Assembly (NCBI GenBank): GCA_036823295.1
Contig: DAISGD010000009.1
Location: 1 to 64,000 of the forward strand
Length of the DNA: 64,000 nt
DNA from: UBA4742 sp002403895
GTDB taxonomy: Bacteria > Actinomycetota > Acidimicrobiia > Acidimicrobiales > Acidimicrobilacustridaceae
Reading direction: 5' to 3'
The notes under the pieces were generated by a model. That model did not search any database and was not told the origin of the DNA. It saw nothing but the letters and a program-made list of their open reading frames with translations. Positions 8,454-17,398 of the stretch are shown here, piece by piece. The position numbers were made by a program, and so were the translations under genes. How positions within the stretch are numbered: position 1 is the stretch's first letter; each line of letters begins with the position of its first letter.

Positions 8454-10442
8454 ATGAACTCGATCTGGCCACAGCTGGAACCCTTGTTGGCCAACGTCCA
8501 AAAGCCCGCCCGCTACATCGGCTGCGAAGACGGCAGTCAACAGCCCGATCACCGCCCCGATCGGGCTGCCTGGCTGCTCATCTATCCGGATACCTACGAG
8601 ATCGGCCTGCCCAACCAGGGCCTGCAGATCCTCTACGAGATCCTCAACGAGCGCTCCGATGCGGTAGCCGAACGGACGTATGCCCCCTGGGTCGATCTTG
8701 AGGCGTCGCTGCGCGCTCACGGGCTCCCGTTGTTCTCGGTCGATACGCACCGTCCGGCCGAGGCCTTCGACCTGCTCGCCTTCAACGTGTCGGCCGAACT
8801 CGTCTACACCAACCTGCTCAATTGTGTGGATCTCGCCGGCGTGCCCGTCCGGGCTGCCGATCGCGGTCCCCAGCACCCGCTGGTCGTCGCCGGCGGACAC
8901 TGCACCTACAACCCCGAGCCGCTGGCCGACTTCCTCGATGTCGTCGTGCTGGGTGACGGCGAGGAGGTAGTGGGCGAGATCTCCGAGATCGTGAGCGAGT
9001 GGAAGTGCTCGGGTCGGACGGAGGGGTCGCGCCAGCACGTGCTGCGGGCGCTGGCCAGCGTGCCCGGGGTCTATGTGCCGTCCATGTACGACGTGACCTA
9101 TGAGGGCGAGCACCTGGTGGCGGTGACGCCGCGCTACCCAGATGTCCCCGAGCGGGTCGAGAAGCGCACCGTGGCCGACCTGGCGGACTGGCCCTATCCC
9201 AAGCGCCAGCTCGTGCCCCTGACCGAGGTCGTTCACGACCGCCTCAATGTCGAGGTCTTCCGGGGGTGTACCCGCGGCTGCCGGTTCTGCCAGGCGGGCA
9301 TGATCACCCGACCCGTGCGCGAGCGGCCTGCCGACCAGGTGCGCACCATGATCGACGAGGGCATCCGACGTACCGGCTACGACGAGGTGGCCCTCACGTC
9401 GCTCTCGACCGCCGATTTCAGCGGGATCGAAAAGGTCGTGGCCGATACCGTCAGCGATCCGACGCGCACCAACCAGGTGTCGGTGTCACTGCCCAGTCTG
9501 CGGGTCGACGCCTTCACCGTGGGCATTGCCTCCGAGCTCCAACGTGGGCGTCGCACCGGGCTCACGTTCGCCCCCGAGGCCGGCACCTGGCGCATGCGCC
9601 AGGTCATCAACAAGTTGATCCGGGAGGAGGACCTCTACGGCGCCGTCGAGTCGGCCTACTCGCAGGGCTGGCGCCGCATGAAGCTCTACTTCCTGACCGG
9701 CCTCCCCACCGAGACGGACGAGGACACGCTGGGCATCACCGAGCTGGCCCGCAACTGCGCCGAGATCGGGCGCTCACATACCAAGAGCGCATCGGTGACG
9801 GTGTCCGTGGGAGGGTTCGTGCCCAAGCCGTTCACCCCGTTCCAGTGGTTCGGTCAGAACACGGTGGCCGAGTTGCAACGCAAGGTCGGCCTGCTGCGCG
9901 ACGACGCCCGGCGCAGCCGTGGCGTCCAGCTCAAGTGGCACGACCCCAAGGCCACCATGGTTGAGGGCATCGTCAGTCGTGGCGACCGGCGGCTGGGTCC
10001 GGTGATCGAGGACGTCTGGCGTGCCGGCGGCACCTTCCAGGAATGGTCCGAGAAGTTCGACCACCAGTTGTGGGTCGACGCCATGGATCGCCACGGCCTG
10101 TCGATCGACTGGTACGTCTACCGTCACCGCCACGAAGACGAGACCTTGCCCTGGGAGCACATCTCCGCCGGTCTCCACAAGGACTTCCTGTGGCAGGACT
10201 GGCGCGACGCGCTGAACGAAGTCGGCCTCGAGGACTGCCGGTGGACTCCGTGCTACGACTGCGGGGCCTGCACCGGGTACGGCATCGAACACATCGTTGC
10301 CTCGGCCCGCCCCCCGGCCGGCGGCAGCCAGGGGACCGGCCAGGACCTCAGCCGGGGGTCGCTCGTCCCCGTCACCTTGCTGACCAAGCCATCGAAGCCA
10401 TCTACGCTGGCCGCCGATGCGCCGCTCGAAGTGGGGGCCTGA
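8454..10442 (+). CDS. TIGR03960-type B12-binding-like radical SAM protein
   Basis: A 662-residue protein of the TIGR03960-type family, biochemical role not established to my knowledge. The N-terminal part resembles a cobalamin-binding-like Rossmann region (IYPDTYEIGLPNQGLQ and later VVAGGHCTYNPEPL). The radical SAM cluster motif CTRGCRFC starts at Cys272, giving CxxxCxxC. Near the C terminus is a second cysteine group CRWTPCYDCGACTGYG (about 595-610) that could bind another Fe-S cluster. It overlaps the following DUF2344 gene as TGATG. In some other bacteria the two are one polypeptide, so they probably work together, possibly in RNA or ribosome modification given the neighbouring rne-rplU-rpmA. 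That role is inference. Confidence 0.85.
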   Translation: MNSIWPQLEPLLANVQKPARYIGCEDGSQQPDHRPDRAAWLLIYPDTYEIGLPNQGLQILYEILNERSDAVAERTYAPWVDLEASLRAHGLPLFSVDTHRPAEAFDLLAFNVSAELVYTNLLNCVDLAGVPVRAADRGPQHPLVVAGGHCTYNPEPLADFLDVVVLGDGEEVVGEISEIVSEWKCSGRTEGSRQHVLRALASVPGVYVPSMYDVTYEGEHLVAVTPRYPDVPERVEKRTVADLADWPYPKRQLVPLTEVVHDRLNVEVFRGCTRGCRFCQAGMITRPVRERPADQVRTMIDEGIRRTGYDEVALTSLSTADFSGIEKVVADTVSDPTRTNQVSVSLPSLRVDAFTVGIASELQRGRRTGLTFAPEAGTWRMRQVINKLIREEDLYGAVESAYSQGWRRMKLYFLTGLPTETDEDTLGITELARNCAEIGRSHTKSASVTVSVGGFVPKPFTPFQWFGQNTVAELQRKVGLLRDDARRSRGVQLKWHDPKATMVEGIVSRGDRRLGPVIEDVWRAGGTFQEWSEKFDHQLWVDAMDRHGLSIDWYVYRHRHEDETLPWEHISAGLHKDFLWQDWRDALNEVGLEDCRWTPCYDCGACTGYGIEHIVASARPPAGGSQGTGQDLSRGSLVPVTLLTKPSKPSTLAADAPLEVGA

Positions 10443-11197
10443 TGCGGGTGCGCTTCCGGTTCGCCAAGCTGGGCAAGGTGCGCTTCACCAGCCATCGCGA
10501 CGTAGCCCGCCTCTGGGAACGGGCGCTGCGCCGCGCCGAGTTGCCTGTGGCCCGCACCGAGGGGTTCTCGCCCCGACCGAAGGTGCATTTCGGTCTGGCC
10601 CTGTCGACCGCACACGAGTCGCTGGGGGAGTACCTCGACGTCGACTTCCGTGAGCCCGAGGCGCAGGAGCTCGATCTGGCTGCCCTCCCCGCGTTGTTGA
10701 CCCCGCTGCTGCCTGAGGGATTGACCGTCGAGGCCGCCGCCCCCATCACCACCCTGGACATCTCGCTCCAGCAGGCGGTCACCAGTTGCTCCTGGACCAT
10801 CGGAGCCCTGGGCCTCGAGCTTGATGCCGCCACCGAGGCCGTGACCCGGCTGCTGGAGCGCTCCGAGGTCATGGTGACCCGGCAGCGCAAGGGCCACGAC
10901 GTCACCGACGACATCCGCCCCTACATTTTCCATCTGGCCGTCACCGGCCCCATCCCGGGCGTCCTGTCGCCGTCCGGGGACCGCACCATCGCCCCCGCGG
11001 GGAGCCTGCTCGACGCCGAGCTCGGTACCCAGCCACGGGGGCTCCGCCCTGCCGAGTTGCTGGCCGCGCTAGAGCCACCGGCTACGGAAGGGCGAGTTCG
11101 CAGAACCCACCAATGGATCACGCTCGACGGCACCCGGACCGAACCTCTTTCGGTCGGCGCGACGTCGACGGCGTACGCCCAGGCGCGTGCGTCATGA
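10442..11197 (+). CDS. TIGR03936/DUF2344 family protein
   Basis: A 251-residue protein with the family opening RVRFRFAKLGKVRFTSHRD and the following GFSPRPKVHFGLALSTAHES segment. It is the usual partner or C-terminal extension of the TIGR03960 radical SAM protein and is translationally coupled to it here. Function unknown; association with RNase E/G and ribosomal protein genes is common in actinobacteria. Stop lies 15 nt before rne. Confidence 0.85.
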   Translation: MRVRFRFAKLGKVRFTSHRDVARLWERALRRAELPVARTEGFSPRPKVHFGLALSTAHESLGEYLDVDFREPEAQELDLAALPALLTPLLPEGLTVEAAAPITTLDISLQQAVTSCSWTIGALGLELDAATEAVTRLLERSEVMVTRQRKGHDVTDDIRPYIFHLAVTGPIPGVLSPSGDRTIAPAGSLLDAELGTQPRGLRPAELLAALEPPATEGRVRRTHQWITLDGTRTEPLSVGATSTAYAQARAS

Positions 11198-11212
11198 GAA
11201 GGGAACCTCGCC

Positions 11213-13105
11213 ATGACCAAACCGGTCGTCAACGGCCCCGAGGCCGCCCCCACCGGCCTCTCAGCATCAAGCGAATCGGCGGCTGCGTCGTCGCCACCCA
11301 GCCCGCGGTCGGCCGAGTCGTCGACCTCGTCGGGCCCGGCTGAGTCGTCCCCGTCGACGGACGGGGGTGGCGGTGGCAACCGACGGCGCCGTGGCTCGCG
11401 CGGCGGCCGCAACGCGAGCCCCGGCCCTGAGGACGGATCGGGCACCCCGACGAAAACCACGGCCGCCGCCAAGCGGCGCGACCGCAATCCCGAGGAGCTT
11501 CCTGAGCGTTCGTTCGAGGGCAAGCCGAAGTCGGCTGAGGCGGCGGAGAAGGCGCTGGTTCGGCGGCCCCGAATCGGCGACTCGCGGCCCGCGCCCGACG
11601 CCGGTGCGACCGAACCGGCCGAGGCGGTCTCCGACGCGACCAAGACCTCCGGCAAGCGCCGTCGTGGTGGTCGGGGCCGGGGTGGTGGGGGGGCGACCCG
11701 GAGCGGGGGAGCACGAGGCGGCGCTGGTACCAAAGCCGCCGCACCCAAGCCGGTCGAGGCCATCCTCGGGGGCGGACCCGTCGACGCCGAGGAGGCGGCC
11801 GGCCGCAAGAAGGGCCGGGAGCGCAAGGGCCGGCCGGTGGGTCGGTACCTCATGACGGTCTCGGTGCGACCCACGGCCACCCAGATCGCCGTTCTCGAAG
11901 GGCGCAGCCTCATCGAGCACTACGTCTCGCGTCCAGCCGACGACGTGTCCCAGATCCACGGCAACATCTACCTGGGCAAGGTGCAGAACGTCCTGCCGGG
12001 CATGGAAGCAGCCTTCGTGGACATCTCCACGCCCAAGAACGCCGTGCTCTACCGCGGTGATGTCCAGTACGAGGCCGAGGACATCGAGGAAAAGGGCCCC
12101 AATCTGCGGATCGAGCAGATGCTCAAGCCGAAACAGATGATCATCTGCCAGGTCACCAAGAACCCCATCGCCCACAAGGGTGCCCGCCTGACCCAGGAGG
12201 TGTCGATCCCCGGTCGCTTCGTGGTGCTCATCCCCAACAGCACCACCTACGGCATCTCCAAGCGGCTGGCCGACGACGAGCGCAAACGGCTGCGGACCAT
12301 CCTCGATCGGGTCCGGCCCAAGGGGCACGGGATCATCGTGCGTACCGCCGCCGAAGGGGTCAGCGCCGAGGAGATCGAGCGGGACGTGGCCCGGCTCCAG
12401 CATCAGTGGGAGCAGATCGAGGCCCTCGCCGGCCAAACCCAGGGCCCGGCCCTGTTGTACCGGGAGCCCGACATGGCGGTACGGGTCATTCGGGAGGAGT
12501 TCAACGACGACTACCGGGGAGTGATCATCGACGACCGTCCCCTGTTCGACGAGGTGCAGGGCTACGTGGCCAGCATCTCGCCGACGCTGGCCGATCGAGT
12601 GCAGTTCTTCGATCCGGAGACCGAGCCGTTGCCGCTCTTCGAGCGGCATCACGTGCACGAGCAGCTCCACAAGGCGCTGGACCGCAAGGTGTGGTTGCCG
12701 TCGGGTGGCTCGCTCATCATCGAACACACCGAGGCCCTGACCGTTATCGATGTGAACACCGGGAAGAACGTCGGGACCTCCAGCCTCGAGGAGACCGTGT
12801 TCAAGAACAACCTCGAGGCTGCGGTGGAGATCGCCAAGCAGCTTCGCCTGCGCGACATCGGCGGCATCATCGTCATCGACTTCATCGACATGGAGATCCG
12901 CAAGAACCGCGACCAGGTGATCGGGGTGTTCCGCGACACGCTGGCTCGGGACAAGACCCGGACCCAGGTGTTCGACATCTCGGAGCTCGGGCTGGTGGAG
13001 ATGACCCGCAAGCGCATCGGGGAGGGTCTCTTGGAATCGTTCTCGACGCTCTGTCCTGAATGCGAAGGCCGAGGCCTGATCCTCGACGGCGATTTGTTGA
13101 TCTAA
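11213..13105 (+). CDS. rne: Ribonuclease E/G family endoribonuclease
   Basis: Single-strand endoribonuclease for rRNA maturation and mRNA turnover. Of 630 residues, the first 200 or so are low-complexity, rich in Ser, Pro, Gly and Arg, and likely disordered and RNA-binding. The catalytic part begins with an S1-like domain (NIYLGKVQNVLPGMEAAFVD near 250). The metal-binding acidic motifs are VIDVNTGK near 512 and IVIDFIDM near 555. The zinc-link cysteines are in CPECEGRG near 614, very close to the C terminus, so there is no long C-terminal scaffold. AAGGGA precedes the ATG by about 9 nt. Confidence 0.94.
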   Translation: MTKPVVNGPEAAPTGLSASSESAAASSPPSPRSAESSTSSGPAESSPSTDGGGGGNRRRRGSRGGRNASPGPEDGSGTPTKTTAAAKRRDRNPEELPERSFEGKPKSAEAAEKALVRRPRIGDSRPAPDAGATEPAEAVSDATKTSGKRRRGGRGRGGGGATRSGGARGGAGTKAAAPKPVEAILGGGPVDAEEAAGRKKGRERKGRPVGRYLMTVSVRPTATQIAVLEGRSLIEHYVSRPADDVSQIHGNIYLGKVQNVLPGMEAAFVDISTPKNAVLYRGDVQYEAEDIEEKGPNLRIEQMLKPKQMIICQVTKNPIAHKGARLTQEVSIPGRFVVLIPNSTTYGISKRLADDERKRLRTILDRVRPKGHGIIVRTAAEGVSAEEIERDVARLQHQWEQIEALAGQTQGPALLYREPDMAVRVIREEFNDDYRGVIIDDRPLFDEVQGYVASISPTLADRVQFFDPETEPLPLFERHHVHEQLHKALDRKVWLPSGGSLIIEHTEALTVIDVNTGKNVGTSSLEETVFKNNLEAAVEIAKQLRLRDIGGIIVIDFIDMEIRKNRDQVIGVFRDTLARDKTRTQVFDISELGLVEMTRKRIGEGLLESFSTLCPECEGRGLILDGDLLI

Positions 13106-13190
13106 TCTATGGCTCTCTGGTCGGCACGCCTCCCGGCGAGCGGCTTCGGCTCCGTAGCCTCGCGAGTTGGTCTGGCTGGGCGCGCTCCGG

Positions 13191-13196
13191 TAAGGT
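13191..13196 (+). promoter_or_regulatory. Putative near-leaderless -10 box of rplU
   Basis: TAAGGT is followed by 9 nt and the rplU ATG, which would leave a leader of only a few nucleotides. Confidence 0.42.
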
Positions 13197-13205
13197 CTGA
13201 GCCTT

Positions 13206-13508
13206 ATGTATGCCGTGATCAAGACCGGTGGAAAGCAATATCGGGTCGAGGAAGGCCAGCGTCTCGACGTTGAACGCCTCGACGTCGACGAGTTCGAGGT
13301 CACCCCGATCCTCGTCGTCGACGGAGACACCGTGCTGGCCACCCCTCAGCAACTTTCGGGCTCGACCGTGGCCGGTCGGGTGGTGGGCGAGGCCAAGGGG
13401 CCCAAGATCAACGGGTTCACCTACAAGAACAAGTCCAACCAGCGCAAGCGCTGGGGCCACCGGCAGAACTACGCCACGGTCGAGATCACCAGCATCAAGA
13501 AGGGCTGA
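13206..13508 (+). CDS. rplU: 50S ribosomal protein L21
   Basis: A 100-residue ribosomal protein with the family start MYAVIKTGGKQYRV and the C-terminal RNA-binding segment YKNKSNQRKRWGHRQNY. It binds 23S rRNA in the large subunit. It is followed after 7 nt by rpmA, the universal bacterial pair. Confidence 0.97.
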   Translation: MYAVIKTGGKQYRVEEGQRLDVERLDVDEFEVTPILVVDGDTVLATPQQLSGSTVAGRVVGEAKGPKINGFTYKNKSNQRKRWGHRQNYATVEITSIKKG

Positions 13509-13515
13509 GCGCGCC

Positions 13516-13767
13516 ATGTCCAAGACCAAAGGTGGCGGTTCCACCCGCAACGGCCGCGATTCGCAGAGCAAGCGCCTCGGGGTGAAGACCTACGACGGTC
13601 ACGCCGTGCAGGCCGGCACGATCATCCTGCGCCAGCGGGGCACCCGCATCCACCCCGGCGAGAACGTCGGCCGTGGCGGCGATGACACGCTCTTCGCCCT
13701 GACTGAGGGCAAGGTCAAGTTTGGCGAGCGCAAGGGCCGCAAGCTCGTCGACGTCGTACCTGCCTGA
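13516..13767 (+). CDS. rpmA: 50S ribosomal protein L27
   Basis: An 83-residue protein starting MSKTKGGGSTRNGRDSQSKR, with the conserved GVKTYDGHAVQAGTIILRQR core. In L27 the flexible N terminus reaches the peptidyl-transferase centre. It begins directly with the glycine-rich N terminus, so there is no sign of the cleavable N-terminal extension found in Firmicutes. A strong hairpin follows the stop. Confidence 0.96.
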   Translation: MSKTKGGGSTRNGRDSQSKRLGVKTYDGHAVQAGTIILRQRGTRIHPGENVGRGGDDTLFALTEGKVKFGERKGRKLVDVVPA

Positions 13768-13804
13768 TCACGCCATCTCGAGCTGAGTCTTCGGCTTGCC
13801 GCTG

Positions 13805-13828
13805 CGAGCGACCCTTCGGGGTCGCTCG
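13805..13828. terminator. Hairpin terminator between rpmA and dgt
   Basis: A perfect 10-bp stem CGAGCGACCC / GGGTCGCTCG encloses a TTCG loop, i.e. the very stable C(UUCG)G tetraloop. It sits in the 75-nt gap between two convergent genes and can serve both. No clear T-tract follows on either strand, as is common in GC-rich actinobacteria. Confidence 0.7.
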
Positions 13829-13842
13829 TGTCGCGTCCGGGC

Positions 13843-15033
13843 TCAGCGGGGGAGGTCCACCCCGCCGGGCAGCGCGTCGATGGGCCACTCGAGCAGGGTG
13901 ATGGCCTGCTGGCACGCGAACCGGTCGGTCATCCCTCCGACCCAGGTCACCGCGGCCGCGAGGGCGTCGGGCGACCCAGGCTCCGCGGTCGGGCCGTCGG
14001 GGAGGAGCCGGGGATGCTCGGCGACGTGTTCGACCAGGGCCTGCAACATGGCGATGACGGAGGTGGCCTGGCCGACCGATGCGGGGCGGAGGTAGATCCG
14101 CTCGTAGTCGAACGCCCGGAAGGCGGCCAGCGCCTCTGCGGAATCCGAGGCCATGGCCACGGTGCCCGTCTGGAGGGTGGCGGTAACTACGGCCTCCACG
14201 AAGGCCCCGATTTGGCGGCTGCGCCGGGTGCCGCACCGATCGCGCACCAACGGGGGGAGTTCGTCGGGACGCACGATGCCGGCCGAGACGGCGTCTTCGA
14301 AGTCATGGCAGACATAGGCGATGCGGTCGGCCCAAGCCACCACCTCGCCCTCGGGGGTGGCCGGAGCGGGACGTGACCAGGAGTGGTTGCGGATGCCGTC
14401 GAGGGTCTCGGCGCATAGGTTGAGCGGCCGGAGCACCACGTCCGCCCCCCACACCGCATGGTCGTAGCCTCCGGCGATGTAGGGGGTGAAGGCGTCCTCG
14501 CTGGCATGGCCCCCGGGGCCGTGGCCGCAGTCGTGACCGAGCGCGATGGCCTCGGTGAGCGCCACGTTGAGCCGCAGCCGCTGGGCGAGCGAGGTGGCCA
14601 CCTGGGCCACTTCGAGGGCGTGGGTCAGCCGGGTGCGCTGGTGATCGTCGGGAAAGACAAAGACCTGGGTCTTGCCTGCCAGGCGACGGAAGGCGGCCGC
14701 GTGAAGGATGCGGTCACGGTCCCGCTCGAAACAGGTGCGCACCCGGTCGGGTGTCTCAGGCACATGCCGATGCCCCCCGCCGATCGCCCGGGTCGCTCCT
14801 GGGGCCAGGGTGGTCGCTTCGGCGGCCTCCCGGTCAGTTCTCGTCCAGGTGGGGACCGGACCCAGCAGGGGAGGGTTGCGGTGGGCGTGTTGGGCATCGT
14901 CGGCATGGCCGTGACCGGACATGGTTGATGCCCAGCGCTGGCCCCGTTCGGTGTTTTCCGCACCGACGCCGCCGGGGCTCGGCGCCGCCCCAGAGGTCAG
15001 CAGGGGAGTGGTGGGGTTCGGCTTCGACGGCAC
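13843..15033 (-). CDS. dgt: dGTP triphosphohydrolase-like HD-domain protein
   Basis: HD-superfamily dNTPase that releases tripolyphosphate from dGTP or related dNTPs. Metal-ligand motifs are visible as RTRLTHALEVAQV (His138) and ALGHDCGHGPGGHASE (His167-Asp168); the family opening RDRDRILHAAAFRRLAGKTQV precedes them. The start is uncertain. GTG 15033 gives 396 residues and has TAGGAT 7 nt upstream; ATG 14922 would give 359 residues and still keep the whole domain. The first 90 or so residues from 15033 are low-complexity and not conserved-looking. Confidence 0.85.
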   Translation of the reverse strand: MPSKPNPTTPLLTSGAAPSPGGVGAENTERGQRWASTMSGHGHADDAQHAHRNPPLLGPVPTWTRTDREAAEATTLAPGATRAIGGGHRHVPETPDRVRTCFERDRDRILHAAAFRRLAGKTQVFVFPDDHQRTRLTHALEVAQVATSLAQRLRLNVALTEAIALGHDCGHGPGGHASEDAFTPYIAGGYDHAVWGADVVLRPLNLCAETLDGIRNHSWSRPAPATPEGEVVAWADRIAYVCHDFEDAVSAGIVRPDELPPLVRDRCGTRRSRQIGAFVEAVVTATLQTGTVAMASDSAEALAAFRAFDYERIYLRPASVGQATSVIAMLQALVEHVAEHPRLLPDGPTAEPGSPDALAAAVTWVGGMTDRFACQQAITLLEWPIDALPGGVDLPR

Positions 15034-15040
15034 CTCACCT

Positions 15041-15069
15041 ATCCTAGAGACGGGGTACGACAGCTTCAC
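15041..15069 (-). promoter_or_regulatory. Putative leaderless promoter of dgt
   Basis: On the minus strand GTGAAG (15064-15069), a 17-nt spacer and TAGGAT (15041-15046) are followed by 7 nt and the GTG at 15033. The -35 match is weak; the -10 and spacing fit the window's leaderless pattern. Confidence 0.4.
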
Positions 15070-15128
15070 CCGCCGCACCCATGGGCGTGTCGCCCCCCGA
15101 CGGTTCTCGACGATCCCATTAGCCGCCC

Positions 15129-15134
15129 TATGCT
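15129..15134 (+). promoter_or_regulatory. Possible -10 box upstream of the TadE-like gene
   Basis: TATGCT lies in the A+T-richer part of the dgt-tadE gap and would give a leader of about 140 nt. No good -35 is seen. Apart from the dgt promoter nothing else was recognised in this gap of about 250 nt. Confidence 0.25.
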
Positions 15135-15281
15135 AAAGTCACTCTCCGTGGTTCACTGGAGGGTGGGCCGGCCTGCTTCTCAGCGACTGGCTCAAGGGTA
15201 TTCTGGGCTTGTGGGCCGAGTTCGAGTACGCATATCAGCGAAATGTCAACGAGAACTGCGGGGGGCGAAGCGAGGGTGACC

Positions 15282-15821
15282 ATGAGTTCATCGAGTTCCC
15301 ACGATCGGGGTCAGCTCCGCCCTGCGCTATCGGGGCGGTGTCAGCGTGCCCGGGGTGACGGTGGCGCCGCGCTCATCGAGTTCGCTCTCGTCATGCCGAT
15401 CTTCTTGCTGTTCCTGTTCGGCATCATCGAGTTCGGTTCGCTGTTCTCGCAGAATCTCAATCTGCGGCACGGGGCCCGCGAAGGATCGCGACTCGTCGCC
15501 GTGAACTACAACCCAACTGGCCAGACAGAACAAGCCCAGGCCGACACGATCGGGGCCGCGGTCTGCAAGAAGATGGACCTCACCAAGGGCGCCACGGTGG
15601 TGCTCTCGGTCGACAGCACGAGCTACCCGCTGGACGCGACCTTGCCCGGCAGGTTCGCGACGGTCACCGTGAGTGCGCCTGTCACACAGATCACCGGCTT
15701 CTTCAACTCGATCCTGGGGTCCATCACGCTGAAATCCACCGTTTCGAGCCGCATCGAGCAGCGGGTGACCTGGACCAGCCTCGGCAGTTCCTTTGTTTCT
15801 AGGACGTGGTCCTGTATATGA
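15282..15821 (+). CDS. TadE-like minor pilin / pilus assembly protein
   Basis: A 179-residue protein with one N-terminal membrane helix (about residues 27-50) carrying the TadE signature GAALIEFALVMPIFLLFLFG, including the Glu expected of a pseudopilin-like segment. The rest is presumed exported. ATG 15282 is preferred because GAGGG lies 5 nt upstream; an in-frame ATG at 15243 would add 13 residues. It overlaps the next gene as ATGA. No Tad ATPase, secretin or prepilin peptidase is in the window, so the role (Tad pilus versus other envelope function) is open. Confidence 0.8.
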   Translation: MSSSSSHDRGQLRPALSGRCQRARGDGGAALIEFALVMPIFLLFLFGIIEFGSLFSQNLNLRHGAREGSRLVAVNYNPTGQTEQAQADTIGAAVCKKMDLTKGATVVLSVDSTSYPLDATLPGRFATVTVSAPVTQITGFFNSILGSITLKSTVSSRIEQRVTWTSLGSSFVSRTWSCI

Positions 15822-17398
15822 GCGCCCATCGAACCTTCGTGCGTGCCGTCGGCCCTGGTCGCGACCGCGGGGCAGTCGTGCCGCTCACCGCGCTTTGCCT
15901 GGTCATCATGCTGATCTTCACGGCGTTCGCGGTCGACTTGGGCCGCCTCTATGGCGAACGCCGGCAGGACCAGTCGGCCGCCGATTCGGGCGCACTATCG
16001 GGTGCGTTCCAGCTGCTGCTCTCCGGGAATCCGGGCGACCAGTTTCTCTTCGACCAGATTACGACGATCACTTACGACGATCTCGATCCGAATACCCGGC
16101 CATCGACGCTGGCAGCGTGGCAGGCACAGTGGCCGGCCTGTTCCGACCCGAACGCGCCGGCCGTGTACACCAAACCGATCAAGCCGTCGATCGGGACGAT
16201 CGACTGCATCCGGAAGTCCTCGTTTGGCACCGCGATCCGGGTCAGACTCCCACAGAGAAACGTGAGCACGTTCTTCGCCGGCGTGATCGGGATCAAGACC
16301 CTCGCCACCACCGCCGAGGCCGAAGCCGGCCTCAGCGCAGTGACGACCGGCGTGTTGCCCTTCGCGGTGGCCGCCACCAGCTCCGCCGGCGGTGTCATCT
16401 GCCTCAAGCAGCCACCGAACGGGCTCTCGACGAGCGATGTCTGCCCCGGCTCCAACAGCGGCGTCTTCGGATACCTTGCTTCCCCCCGGCCGTCGTGGCC
16501 AGTCAACCAGTCGTGCAACGGCGGTCAGAACGAAACCGTCCAGCAGAACATCGCGCAGGGCATCGACCACAACTTCCAGGTTTGGGACCGGGGCGCTGAC
16601 ATCCCCGATCTCTGCACAGGTAATGCGGTTGTCGGTACACCGAACTACCTGAACTTCCAGACCGGCNNNNNNNNNNNNNNNNNNNNNNNNNNNNNNNNNN
16701 NNNNNNNNNNNNNNNNNNNNNNNNNNNNNNNNNNNNNNNNNNNNNNNNNNNNNNNNNNNNNNNNNNCGATCGAGGACGGCTTCATCACGGGTGCCCAGGA
16801 GGGCAACATCTTCGCAGACGCAGGCCCGGCCCGGCTCGCTCGTCCGAGCCCGTGTGTGGTGGGCGGCGGCGACCAGGCTCTCCCGCAGCAGCCGGCCAAG
16901 AACCTCGAGTGGTGCGGCGTCTGGTCGTATATGCAGCCGGCGAGTGTCGGCACCACGGATCTCACGACGCAGATACCTCAGCAGTGCTACGACCTCAGAG
17001 TGGACGCCGCGAAGCATAATCTTGTCGCCGTCTTGGACTGCTTCACCGCCTATGCCCTCGGTGTGAGTGGCGTGTCGTACTCGAGTCAGCTGTTTACCGA
17101 CAACATCCAGCTCGCCGATCGGTTCGCCTGGATCCCCGAATCCGTAGAACCCCTCGACAAGACGCGCCAGTTCCACATCCAACGTTTCCGCCCCGTCTTC
17201 GTGCAGACGATCTACTACGGCGATGGGAACACGTTCCTGGCCTATAACCCGGGCGAGCTACTGCCGGTAGACAAGTGCAAGTGCAAGAACTTTTCCCAGG
17301 TCACTGCGCTGCTCTTCGACGGCAACATGTTGCCAGCCGACCTCCGCACGCCCTCCAGCAACAACAACTCCAGGAGTCAAATCGCGCTCATCAGGTAG
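15818..17398 (+). CDS. TadG-like (Tad_N domain) membrane protein, interrupted by a sequence gap
   Basis: Starts with a membrane segment (about residues 19-41) containing VPLTALCLVIMLIFTAFAVD, then GERRQDQSAADSGALSGA, typical of putative Flp pilus-assembly TadG/TadE-like proteins with a Tad_N domain. The long exported part is cysteine-rich (for example CVVGGGDQ and DKCKCKNF) and ends without a second obvious domain. One hundred N (16667-16766) split the gene; the same frame is open on both sides of the N run, but the real gap length is unknown. ATG 15818 overlaps the TadE stop. Confidence 0.72.
   Translation: MSAHRTFVRAVGPGRDRGAVVPLTALCLVIMLIFTAFAVDLGRLYGERRQDQSAADSGALSGAFQLLLSGNPGDQFLFDQITTITYDDLDPNTRPSTLAAWQAQWPACSDPNAPAVYTKPIKPSIGTIDCIRKSSFGTAIRVRLPQRNVSTFFAGVIGIKTLATTAEAEAGLSAVTTGVLPFAVAATSSAGGVICLKQPPNGLSTSDVCPGSNSGVFGYLASPRPSWPVNQSCNGGQNETVQQNIAQGIDHNFQVWDRGADIPDLCTGNAVVGTPNYLNFQTGXXXXXXXXXXXXXXXXXXXXXXXXXXXXXXXXXXIEDGFITGAQEGNIFADAGPARLARPSPCVVGGGDQALPQQPAKNLEWCGVWSYMQPASVGTTDLTTQIPQQCYDLRVDAAKHNLVAVLDCFTAYALGVSGVSYSSQLFTDNIQLADRFAWIPESVEPLDKTRQFHIQRFRPVFVQTIYYGDGNTFLAYNPGELLPVDKCKCKNFSQVTALLFDGNMLPADLRTPSSNNNSRSQIALIR
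16667..16766. other. Assembly gap (100 N)
   Basis: A run of exactly 100 N inside the TadG-like gene, almost certainly a scaffolding placeholder of unknown true length. Confidence 0.98.

Noticed and set aside
13107..13190. Possible ribosomal-protein autoregulatory leader before rplU
   Set aside because: The -10 box lies 9 nt before the start, which leaves almost no transcribed leader, and no conserved structure was evident.
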